A stretch of 6,390 nt of DNA from Candidatus Dadabacteria bacterium. Lineage in GTDB: Bacteria; Desulfobacterota_D; UBA1144; Nemesobacterales; UBA2774. This document shows positions 1-6,390 of this stretch, in pieces. The stretch is from the NCBI GenBank assembly GCA_020027805.1, contig JAHKKQ010000124.1, positions 1 through 6,390 on the forward strand. The letters are read 5' to 3'. The notes below the pieces were generated by a model that was not told where the DNA came from, did not search any database, and was given only the letters and a program-made list of their open reading frames with translations. How positions within the stretch are numbered: position 1 is the stretch's first letter; each line of letters begins with the position of its first letter. A program made the translations under genes and the position numbers.

Positions 1-694
1 GACCCAGGACTTTATTCCTTTCACGTTCCGAGTCTTTCGGGTTCCGGATCGGGTCGTAGGCCGCGGGAGAGCGCGGGAGCGCAGTGAGCAATGCTATCTC
101 GCCAGGCGTGAGCGCGCGCGGGCTTTTCCCGAAGTAGAAATAAGCCGCTGCGCCCACACCTTCTATATTACCGCCGTACGGGGCTAGGTTCAGATAGATT
201 TCGAGGAGCTCGTCGTCATTGAATATGCGTTTTAATTGAAGGGCGCGGAACGCCTCTTCCGCTTTGGAAAAAATAGTCCTAGGCTTGGGGTCGGACATGC
301 GGGCAATCTGCATCGGTATCGTAGAAGCGCCTGAGACGACCCTCCCTTCTTTTATATTGGTGTAAAAAGCCCTCATAAGGGCAAAAGGATTCACACCCGG
401 ATGACTGTGGAACCACCTGTCTTCGGAGACAACCACGGCTTCGGCGAGCCTCGGGGAAACGTCCGCGAGCTTTACGGGGAAGCGCCAGCGCTTGTCCTGA
501 GGCAGAAAGAACCTGAGAGGCCTGCCGTCCTTGTCGGTGATGACTGCAGTCGGCTCCCTTCTTAAAGTTTCCACCGGAAAAGGCAATAAGAAATCGAGCG
601 CGAAAAAAATGAGCAGCGCCGAGAGAACGAATGCGGACGACGACAGAAAAAATATCACCGCAATTTTTTTAAAGCGCCCGGCATCTCTAGGCAT
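1..694 (-). CDS. pbpC: Penicillin-binding protein 1C, N-terminal part (truncated by window edge)
   Basis: This is the 5' part of a peptidoglycan glycosyltransferase gene: 231 codons are present, with no stop before the left edge. Residues 1-10 are short and basic, and about 11-38 form a hydrophobic signal-anchor helix, placing the enzyme in the inner membrane facing the periplasm. Residues about 60-231 are a family-51 (GT51) glycosyltransferase domain, which polymerises lipid II into glycan strands. Motif 1 is EDRWFHSHPGVNPF (91-104), with Glu91 the expected catalytic residue. Motif 2 is SGASTIPMQIAR (121-132). Motif 3 is KAEEAFRALQLKR (144-156), with Glu147 the expected second acidic residue. 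Motif 4 is LLEIYLN (163-169), followed by GVGAAAYFYFGKSP (179-192). From memory, E. coli PbpC is closely similar along this stretch, including VSPR, EDRWF and GVNPF, which favours PBP1C over PBP1A/1B. The transpeptidase and C-terminal PBP1C domains would lie outside the window. The ATG at 694 is chosen for its upstream GGAG and its position just before the anchor. The gene starts 48 bases after the macroglobulin stop and is probably co-transcribed with it. Confidence 0.95.
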   Translation of the reverse strand, partial: MPRDAGRFKKIAVIFFLSSSAFVLSALLIFFALDFLLPFPVETLRREPTAVITDKDGRPLRFFLPQDKRWRFPVKLADVSPRLAEAVVVSEDRWFHSHPGVNPFALMRAFYTNIKEGRVVSGASTIPMQIARMSDPKPRTIFSKAEEAFRALQLKRIFNDDELLEIYLNLAPYGGNIEGVGAAAYFYFGKSPRALTPGEIALLTALPRSPAAYDPIRNPKDSERERNKVLG

Positions 695-742
695 CTCTTT
701 TTATCTCCGTACGGTAATCCCGCGTGCACGCTACACGCAATG
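695..742 (-). other. Short intergenic spacer in the yfhM-pbpC operon
   Basis: Only 48 bases separate the TAG of the macroglobulin gene from the pbpC start. The spacer holds a perfect 10-base palindrome, GCGTGCACGC (722-731), and a second GCGTG copy just before it in transcript sense. It shows no hairpin followed by a T-run, so no intrinsic terminator is visible. This favours read-through from the macroglobulin gene into pbpC. No separate promoter for pbpC is recognisable here. Confidence 0.6.
705..708 (-). promoter_or_regulatory. Ribosome binding site of pbpC
   Basis: GGAG lies 10 bases upstream of the ATG at 694 on the minus strand, with a purine-rich spacer (ATAAAAAGAG). It supports that start and independent translation initiation of pbpC within the two-gene transcript. 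The other nearby ATG (684-682) is out of frame with the PBP1C reading frame. Confidence 0.6.
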
Positions 743-3700
743 CTACTGTCTCATCTTAACGACGAACGGGTTCTCTAGTGTTCCCGTATACCTGATATTG
801 GGCGAATACATCGCCTCCGCCTGAACGGGCGGGACCGTGAACGTGCCGGGATTGACGACACGAAGGAGCGCGTAGTAGTTGTACCACTTGGCGTCGGGCA
901 GGTCCGTGAATATCAATATGCGGTCGTCCCTTATGTCGAGGTACGCGGGCTCGACGCTGTCCCCGGTCGCCCATGAAAGTGTCTCCGTCGTTTTGAGCCT
1001 CGGGTTTTCCACCTCGAACCCCGAAGGCAGGAGGTTCTCTATCACCACGTTCTGAAGACTTCCGGACGCGCTCTGTAACTTAGTCCTGACCACTACCAGG
1101 TCGCCCTGCTCGATATTATTCGGGTCGAGCGGAGCGCCGTCCCTAGTGAGAAATTCCCTCTCCACGAGGAGCCCGTCCTGTACGGGCTTAAACCCTTTTC
1201 TCGTCGGGAAACCGCTCGTAACTAAGGTATAGAACGCGCTCCCTTCCTTGAACCCGGCATCCATTTTTATCCTGACGGGTTTGTCACCCGTAATGTCTGT
1301 GAGACTCAGGGTCGCTTCGCTGCTGAACGTCGCTTTCTCCTCGTCGCCCACGTATACCTTGCCCGTGTATGGCGGGGTCTCGCTCTGTCTCTTTACGAAC
1401 TGGCCTATGGCGAGGAGCGCGAAAGAGCTCTCCTGAGTCGTCCACCACGCGTTCAGCTGGGCGTCCCTCGACAGCCGTTCGACGAGAACGGGGACCCTCG
1501 GGTCTTCAGGGTCGACGTCGAGTATCGCGAGAAGCAGTATGGCGCGGCTCCTGATTGTGGAATTGAAATTCCCGCCTGTCTGCCTCGCGACCTCTTCCAC
1601 GTCGTTCAGGCCCTTGAGCAGCCCTTCCAGAGCGGCCGCGTTCCCTGCGGCGGCGTATGCGCCGCCGAGGAGCGCCTTCGATTCGACTGTGAGCTCGCCC
1701 AAGTGACGGTCCCCGATGAAATCCATAGTGCTCATATCTGGCTTGCCGTCACGGCTGAGCACATAGAGCGCATACACCGCCCTCTCGAGCTCCCCCGTGC
1801 TGTAATCGGGCTTCGCCTTGGCGATGTTCTTCAAATATTCGATCATGCCCGAATAGAGGGAGTCGACGACGAAATATCCCGCCTTACGGGCTTCTACGAG
1901 GAAATGCGCGGCATATATGCTCACCCACGGCTCGGGCTCGACCCCGCCCGGCCATAGAGAGAACCCTCCCCCCGCCACCTGCATCGTGCCTATCTGCCTT
2001 ATCCCTTCCTGCACCATGGCCGCGGGGTCGGCTTTCTTGAACACATCGGGGTCGATCTCCTTCGCTATGTCGGAAAGGTATACGAGTGGGAATACACGGG
2101 AAGTGACCTGTTCGAGACACCCGTACGGATACTGAAGCAGGTATTCGAGTTTCCCGGAGAACTGTATGAGCGGGAGCTTGCTTACATAAAGCTCCCTGTT
2201 AATAGTCCCGGTGCGGTAAGATTCCGCATTGTCGATTGCGAGCTCCGTGTCGGCATTTTTTATGCTGCCGATATTCTCCGCCCTGCTCAGAGGGAGGTCG
2301 GGGAGTACGGGGATATCGGTGTCGGAGCTGGTGGATTCGCCGTTACCCGACGCGGTGATATTGAGACTGATCGCGCCCGTCTCGTCCGCCGTATCGACGA
2401 CGAAGTAAACCGTTTTCTCTCCGCCGTTCGGTATCTCGGCCTCTATCTTCGCTTCTTTTGCATTGTCGGCTTTTTCCTTAGCGTCTGTACCGCTTTTCAT
2501 CTGAGTGATGGAACCCGGCCCCGTTATCACAGTATTTACCGTAATCACGCCGTCCTTCTTCGTGTCGTTCCTGACAGAGACCGGTATGACTACGCTTTCA
2601 TTCAGGGAAAAGAACCTCGGCGCTGTAGGGAGCAGGACGATAGGAGATTTCACGCGGGTGAAGTTCTCAGACGAACCGAACTCCTCGCCCCTAACGGATA
2701 CAGCCATAATGCGTACCGCCCCTTGAAACTGGGGCATGTCGAATTTGAACACGGCCTTCCCTTCCGCGTCCGTTTTCAGAACCCCCGACCAGAAGGCGAC
2801 CGGCTCGACCCTCCTTATGCCCTGCGTGCTCAGGAACTGCATCTCTTTCCTCGCTCCGAATCCGCCGCCGGGAGGCGATAACCCGAGAGACACGTCCGGC
2901 AGGAGGAGCGAGAACGTATCGTATGCGGCCACTTCGAGCGCGAGCTTCCTGTAAAAGTAGGTAAAGGGATCGGCGGTCTTCTGGTCTATGAGCTGTAGTA
3001 TTCCTTCGTCCACCGCCGCAATCGTGACGGTCGCGCCCGGCAGCGTCTCAACCCCGATCTCCAGGGGAGTGAGGGGCCTGATTTCCTCGGGCGCCGTAAT
3101 TTCGACGTCTATCTTGTTCGCGGTGCGGTCCACATTTATGGGAATTGCCCCGAACGCCCTCCCTGCCGAGCCCGGCTCCAACTCCTTTACCCCCCTGACC
3201 AGCGTAGCCGTGACGTAGGCGTTAGGCCTGTACTTCTCGCTGACCGGGACTTCTATGGTCGCTGTGTTGCCGTCGAGTGTATGTGTTTCGGTGTAGTACA
3301 CCCCTTCCCGCTCGACGGTAATGAGCAGTTTCCCCGAGAACGGCGCTCGCACCTGAAGTTTGGCCGTCTCGCCGGGCATGTACTCGGTCTTTTCGAGTCC
3401 GAGGTCTATGCGCGCAGGATTCTCGACCGCCCAGGGCGAAAACCCCCATCCGCTCGCGTAGAACTGGACCTGTGTGGAGGCGCCTCCCTTCGGGTCGGTC
3501 AGGACCACCCTGTAGCTCCCGAATTCAGGCGCGGTAAAAACGAAGCTGCCTTTGGACGCCCCGCTGTCGACGGTCATCGAATTGAGGAGCACCGAATCGC
3601 GCTTCGATTCGTAATTGTAATTCCCGGTAGAGGTCCTCCTCAATACCGTGTTCCATACGTCCTTAAAAAACTCGGCCTTCAATCCCCCCGTTTTTACCTC

Positions 3701-6262
3701 TTCCGTGCCTTCGCCTTTCGGAGCGAGGGCGATGTATTCGAACTCTATCTCTTTGCCGGGCTCGGCATATTCATCCGGGGTCTTACGCTTGAGCCCGATA
3801 TAATAGGGATACGGATCTACGTTGACCCGCCTGAGCGAGTTCACCCCGCGGCCTCCGGTTTCCTGGACGCGCGCCGATATCTGCGCCTGAAGGGACGAGG
3901 CGGGCCTCAGCCCTTCGGGTATCTTGACCTTGAATTTTTTTACACCCTCGGCGTCGAGATAACCTTCCGAGCGGTAGATCTCCTTGGAATCGTATTTCCT
4001 GTCTGGGTTGGTGAAGACATACCCGTCATAACCTTCCGGAAGGAACGGGTTCTCCACAAGGTCTACGAGCGTCTGGACGGAGAGCCCCGAAGCGGGGGGA
4101 CCGAAGAGATAGGAGCTCCTTACGTCGTACTCAAGCTCTTTTCCGAGAGGGATGTTGTCCTCTTCTGTCTCGACCTTAACCTTTATGCGGTCGGGGATGA
4201 ACTCTTCCACCTGAAAGAGGTACTGCCCTATAAGCTCGTCGCCGACGAGCACTTCGATCGTGTTGTTCCCCGTAGGGGCGAATTCCGGTATCGGGATCGA
4301 AAACGATACGAGCCCTGCTTCATTTAAGGTTTCCTTTATCGTCTTGACGTCCCGCCCCCTTGCGTCTTTCTGCTTGAGCACTATCGGCATCGGGGATGGC
4401 GTATTGAGGTTGGAGTCTCTCACTATAGCGACACCCTCTACGGTCTCGCCGGGACGGTATATGTCCCTCTCGCCGTAAACGTAGGCGGTATAGCCCAGCG
4501 CCGAAGGCACTGCTCCCCCGACATCGAGTCCCGACGTGTCTATCCCCATGTTATCCAGAATTAGAAAGCTGAAATCGGCGCCCTTCTGGACGGTCACCAT
4601 ATAGGGTTTGTTGTCGATGAATTTCTGTGTGAGCCCCGCCGCTCTGAAGATACCCTTCCCGTCCGTCGCCCCCCTCGCGATGAGCTGGTTCTGGCTGCTG
4701 ATGACCCTCACATCCGCCCCCGCAACGGGCGCGAGATTAGAAAACGACGAGGTCCAGACAAGGAAATCGTCCTTTCCCTTCTTGGCCACGATACCTATGT
4801 CCGTGATAAGCACCCACTTCTGCACCCCCTGATACTCCCCCGAGGGCAGAACGCCGACCTGATAGAGGCCGGGCTCGTCCTGCGGTATGTATTTCCGGAG
4901 ATCGAGGACTGTGGAGACTTCCTGGTTTTTCTTGTTGGCTATTTTATAATCGAGCTCTTCGGAAACGCGGCCGCCCATGAAATCCCCGACGGTGCCCTGG
5001 TAAAATTCGTCCCTCCAGACCGAGTATCCGTAGGACTGGAAGAGAAAAAAGATGTTGTTGAGATATACGCGGTCTACGGTCAGCTCGACGCTTTCCGTGT
5101 TTACCGACTTCAACACCACGGCCTGCGTGCCCTTCGAGTCGAGGAACATCCCCGGGCTCTCGAACTCGAGCTTCGGAGCCAGGTCCGAGAACTGGATCTC
5201 TTTCTTATAATCCTCCCTCAGTACGGCGTCGTCGAGGGCGGGAAGCCCTTTCGCTATCGTGAGCTGGTATTTGCTTCCGGGCACGAAATCCCCGGTCAGT
5301 ATAAGGTCGTTCTGGACCCTTTTTACAGCGTAGTTCACCTTCGGGTCGACCGATATGTAATCCGCGGCTATATCCGGGCTGACCGAAGAAGAAAAACCCA
5401 GTTCAAGGGAAGACCTGGGGTATTCGGACTTGGGCTCGACACTCCTCACCGCGAGCTTGTCTTTCGATCCCAGCATTATCTTCTCGACATAATCGTCCCC
5501 GAGCGCCACGTTGCCTTCGGCCGGCGCGAGGTCGCCCACGATTACCAGCTTGAGCTCCCGTTCCAGAGCCATCTTCTCTATAGGGCCGCTACTCCACTTG
5601 ATAGTCGTATTCCAGTAGTCGGTGATGAGCTTAATGGGAATCAGCTTTTCCTCTCCGTCCTTCTCGGCCGGGAGCTCGATCAGGCTGATTTTCCGGGCGA
5701 CGACAGATGGATCGACCGTGTAATTGAAATCGAGCGTGCCGGCGAGTGTCACCGTATTCTTCTTGTCGGGCACGGGCTCTTCCTCGACCGTAGCCTGCTC
5801 GATCCTGAACTTGTCCGTGCGTATCTCAAATTCGGTCTTTCCCCCGAGGGACTCGCCGGGCTTGAGAAAATTCTCGGGCTTGAGAGTGATCGTGTAATCG
5901 GTGGCCATGTTGAACCTGTAAGACGCCTGAAAGCTCAGAACGTTGGGCGTTTTCCAGGTCCAGGAGCCGTTAACGGGGGGATTGATGACGGCGGGATCCC
6001 GTCCCAGTATCTCGCCCTCCTCGCTCTTTCCGACGGGTTTATTGAATATGATGTCGACAAAGGTGTTGTCCTGGGTATCGAATTTGACTTCCACGACCGA
6101 AACGCCGCCGCTTACCCTGGTCAAAACCTTTTCCGCTCCTGTCAGGGGGAGATTGTTCTTGGCCAGAAGGAGTCCCATTACGAGGACTATTACTACAAGG
6201 AGCGCGATAGCTACATTTTTCGGGTCACTGAAACGGGGCTTGTTTTCGGAAGAATTTTCCAT
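743..6262 (-). CDS. yfhM: Bacterial alpha-2-macroglobulin (YfhM/ECAM-like), membrane-anchored, thioester-type
   Basis: The 1839-residue product is a predicted periplasmic pan-protease inhibitor: a protease cuts the bait, the protein changes shape and the thioester links covalently to the attacker. Residues 1-15 are polar and 16-34 form one hydrophobic helix with no lipobox cysteine, so it is a signal anchor. Domains, with approximate limits: bacterial MG1 50-160 (GSWTWKTPNVLSF); further MG domains to about 480, probably including bMG3; another MG 480-590; MG2 595-690 (YRPGE at 602-606); bMG5/bMG6-type region 690-955; bait-region domain 955-1105 (YMPGE 961-965, VDEGIL 1084-1089); bait about 1123-1152; A2M domain from Trp1158 (FWSG...FKFDMPQFQGAVRIMAVSV); thioester domain about 1370-1625 with GCLEQ (Cys1382, Gln1385), GGGFSLWPGG and WWTTQESSFALLAI (from 1606); bMG10 about 1685-1830. 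E. coli YfhM is 1653 residues, so this one is somewhat longer. Domain limits are from recognition, not a search. The gene is intact, and the ATG at 6262 follows a good AGAGAGG site and directly precedes the anchor. It is upstream of and probably co-transcribed with pbpC. The long open frame on the opposite strand is a shadow. Confidence 0.96.
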   Translation of the reverse strand: MENSSENKPRFSDPKNVAIALLVVIVLVMGLLLAKNNLPLTGAEKVLTRVSGGVSVVEVKFDTQDNTFVDIIFNKPVGKSEEGEILGRDPAVINPPVNGSWTWKTPNVLSFQASYRFNMATDYTITLKPENFLKPGESLGGKTEFEIRTDKFRIEQATVEEEPVPDKKNTVTLAGTLDFNYTVDPSVVARKISLIELPAEKDGEEKLIPIKLITDYWNTTIKWSSGPIEKMALERELKLVIVGDLAPAEGNVALGDDYVEKIMLGSKDKLAVRSVEPKSEYPRSSLELGFSSSVSPDIAADYISVDPKVNYAVKRVQNDLILTGDFVPGSKYQLTIAKGLPALDDAVLREDYKKEIQFSDLAPKLEFESPGMFLDSKGTQAVVLKSVNTESVELTVDRVYLNNIFFLFQSYGYSVWRDEFYQGTVGDFMGGRVSEELDYKIANKKNQEVSTVLDLRKYIPQDEPGLYQVGVLPSGEYQGVQKWVLITDIGIVAKKGKDDFLVWTSSFSNLAPVAGADVRVISSQNQLIARGATDGKGIFRAAGLTQKFIDNKPYMVTVQKGADFSFLILDNMGIDTSGLDVGGAVPSALGYTAYVYGERDIYRPGETVEGVAIVRDSNLNTPSPMPIVLKQKDARGRDVKTIKETLNEAGLVSFSIPIPEFAPTGNNTIEVLVGDELIGQYLFQVEEFIPDRIKVKVETEEDNIPLGKELEYDVRSSYLFGPPASGLSVQTLVDLVENPFLPEGYDGYVFTNPDRKYDSKEIYRSEGYLDAEGVKKFKVKIPEGLRPASSLQAQISARVQETGGRGVNSLRRVNVDPYPYYIGLKRKTPDEYAEPGKEIEFEYIALAPKGEGTEEVKTGGLKAEFFKDVWNTVLRRTSTGNYNYESKRDSVLLNSMTVDSGASKGSFVFTAPEFGSYRVVLTDPKGGASTQVQFYASGWGFSPWAVENPARIDLGLEKTEYMPGETAKLQVRAPFSGKLLITVEREGVYYTETHTLDGNTATIEVPVSEKYRPNAYVTATLVRGVKELEPGSAGRAFGAIPINVDRTANKIDVEITAPEEIRPLTPLEIGVETLPGATVTIAAVDEGILQLIDQKTADPFTYFYRKLALEVAAYDTFSLLLPDVSLGLSPPGGGFGARKEMQFLSTQGIRRVEPVAFWSGVLKTDAEGKAVFKFDMPQFQGAVRIMAVSVRGEEFGSSENFTRVKSPIVLLPTAPRFFSLNESVVIPVSVRNDTKKDGVITVNTVITGPGSITQMKSGTDAKEKADNAKEAKIEAEIPNGGEKTVYFVVDTADETGAISLNITASGNGESTSSDTDIPVLPDLPLSRAENIGSIKNADTELAIDNAESYRTGTINRELYVSKLPLIQFSGKLEYLLQYPYGCLEQVTSRVFPLVYLSDIAKEIDPDVFKKADPAAMVQEGIRQIGTMQVAGGGFSLWPGGVEPEPWVSIYAAHFLVEARKAGYFVVDSLYSGMIEYLKNIAKAKPDYSTGELERAVYALYVLSRDGKPDMSTMDFIGDRHLGELTVESKALLGGAYAAAGNAAALEGLLKGLNDVEEVARQTGGNFNSTIRSRAILLLAILDVDPEDPRVPVLVERLSRDAQLNAWWTTQESSFALLAIGQFVKRQSETPPYTGKVYVGDEEKATFSSEATLSLTDITGDKPVRIKMDAGFKEGSAFYTLVTSGFPTRKGFKPVQDGLLVEREFLTRDGAPLDPNNIEQGDLVVVRTKLQSASGSLQNVVIENLLPSGFEVENPRLKTTETLSWATGDSVEPAYLDIRDDRILIFTDLPDAKWYNYYALLRVVNPGTFTVPPVQAEAMYSPNIRYTGTLENPFVVKMRQ
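2108..2119 (-). other. Thioester site CLEQ (Cys1382-Gln1385) of the macroglobulin
   Basis: The codons TGT CTC GAA CAG encode Cys-Leu-Glu-Gln in the context QYPYGCLEQVTSR, the canonical CxEQ signature of thioester-containing macroglobulins. In this family the Cys side chain and the Gln side chain form an internal beta-cysteinyl-gamma-glutamyl thioester that traps proteases. Both reactive residues are present, so this is the trapping class and not the thioester-less class that some bacteria also carry. Formation of the bond itself is inferred. Confidence 0.93.
2807..2896 (-). other. Probable bait region of the macroglobulin (residues about 1123-1152)
   Basis: The segment lies between the VDEGIL-containing bait-region domain and the A2M domain that begins near Trp1158, which is where the protease bait sits in this family. 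It contains a flexible SPPGGGFGA stretch, then Arg1138-Lys1139, hydrophobic MQFL, and Arg1150-Arg1151. These could serve trypsin-like, chymotrypsin-like and elastase-like proteases. The exact limits are inferred from neighbouring motifs; baits are poorly conserved, so similarity cannot define them. Confidence 0.55.
6161..6217 (-). other. N-terminal signal-anchor helix of the macroglobulin (residues 16-34)
   Basis: The residues NVAIALLVVIVLVMGLLLA are uninterrupted hydrophobic, preceded by a short polar tail with Lys8, Arg10 and Lys15, and followed by KNN. This is typical of an uncleaved inner-membrane anchor with a cytoplasmic N-terminus and periplasmic body. There is no cysteine after the helix, so signal peptidase II processing is excluded. 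Cleavage by signal peptidase I after the helix cannot be fully ruled out by eye. Confidence 0.8.
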
Positions 6263-6270
6263 ATTGTCAT

Positions 6271-6277
6271 CCTCTCT
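6271..6277 (-). promoter_or_regulatory. Ribosome binding site of the macroglobulin gene
   Basis: AGAGAGG on the minus strand ends 8 bases before the ATG at 6262 and is purine-rich over its full length. Another ATG overlapping the spacer (6270-6268) is out of frame and gives no protein of note, so 6262 is the best start. Confidence 0.65.
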
Positions 6278-6304
6278 TCTTAACTGGGATTCCGGATATT
6301 ATCA

Positions 6305-6345
6305 ATTATAAATCCCTTCCGGGTAAATTAAGATAGGAGATTATA
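6305..6345 (-). promoter_or_regulatory. Candidate promoter region with two TATAAT -10 boxes
   Basis: Upstream of the macroglobulin gene the minus strand is AT-rich and carries two exact TATAAT hexamers, at 6345-6340 and 6310-6305. The downstream one would give a leader of roughly 35 bases, the upstream one roughly 70. Neither has a convincing TTGACA-like -35 at 16-18 bases: the best candidates (ATTTAG upstream of the first, TCTTAA upstream of the second) match poorly. The boxes could therefore be activator-dependent, read by another sigma factor, or chance in AT-rich DNA. Confidence 0.35.
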
Positions 6346-6355
6346 AAACAACGTG

Positions 6356-6390
6356 AAAAAAACTAAATAGCGGGGAAGCCGAAAGGCGAA
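6356..6390 (-). terminator. Possible partial terminator of an upstream minus-strand gene
   Basis: At the right edge the minus strand reads GCC-TTTC-GGC (6387-6378), then TTCCCCGC, then the T-rich TATTTAG and seven T (6362-6356). If the unseen sequence just beyond the edge supplies a GCGGGG arm, this would be a GC-rich hairpin followed by a T-rich tail, as in an intrinsic terminator. Within the window only the three-base-pair inner stem is visible, so the call is tentative. Confidence 0.25.

Noticed and set aside
531..824. A 97-codon plus-strand open frame spanning the junction of the two genes.
   Set aside because: It overlaps the pbpC start, the spacer and the macroglobulin 3' end in antisense. 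No family is recognisable, and the opposite strand is clearly coding.
1884..2120. A 78-codon minus-strand open frame in another frame within the thioester domain.
   Set aside because: It is an out-of-frame overlap of the conserved thioester domain, and its Arg/Pro/Gly-rich translation is typical of an off-frame reading of GC-rich DNA.
3281..4327. A 348-codon open frame on the plus strand, antisense to the macroglobulin gene.
   Set aside because: It lies wholly inside the macroglobulin gene, and its translation resembles no family I recognise. The G/C-biased codons of the real gene remove stops on the opposite strand. The minus-strand frame carries unmistakable conserved domains.
5943..6311. 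A 122-codon plus-strand open frame over the macroglobulin 5' end.
   Set aside because: It is antisense to the signal anchor and first MG domain, and the sequence is not protein-like (rich in Ser/Thr/Arg). I judge it a shadow.
1..6390. CRISPR array, insertion sequence, tRNA or phage/defence island of a new kind.
   Set aside because: No regularly spaced repeats, transposase motifs, terminal inverted repeats or tRNA-like cloverleaf were seen. The window is almost fully occupied by a known gene pair.

Overview
The window holds one complete gene and the start of a second, both on the minus strand, plus the upstream region of the first gene. It reads as a piece of a Gram-negative (diderm) bacterial chromosome: moderately GC-rich with G/C-favoured third codon positions, carrying a bacterial alpha-2-macroglobulin gene next to a penicillin-binding protein 1C gene. 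That pairing is well known from proteobacteria (yfhM-pbpC in Escherichia coli) and other diderms. The sequence alone does not fix the taxon.

Layout, in order of transcription (right to left). Positions 6390-6263 are an AT-rich non-coding leader with two TATAAT boxes, a good ribosome binding site and, at the very edge, a possible terminator of an upstream gene. Positions 6262-743 encode an 1839-residue alpha-2-macroglobulin-like protein. It has an N-terminal membrane anchor, a chain of macroglobulin (MG) domains, a bait region, a thioester domain with an intact Cys-Leu-Glu-Gln site, and the conserved C-terminal bacterial MG10 domain. After a 48-base gap without a terminator, positions 694-1 encode the first 231 residues of PBP1C: a membrane anchor and most of a family-51 peptidoglycan glycosyltransferase domain. 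The gene runs off the left edge.

How they may work together: the short gap and shared strand point to one transcript. In the accepted model for this pair, the macroglobulin is a periplasmic protease trap that springs when its bait is cut and captures proteases through its thioester. PBP1C is a peptidoglycan polymerase proposed to repair the wall after the same kind of attack. Both proteins here are predicted to be anchored in the inner membrane facing the periplasm.

No mobile element, CRISPR array, RNA gene or clearly novel system is visible. The points most worth a second look are properties of the macroglobulin: the thioester cysteine is the only cysteine in 1839 residues, and the anchor is a transmembrane helix, not the lipoprotein anchor of the E. 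coli homologue.
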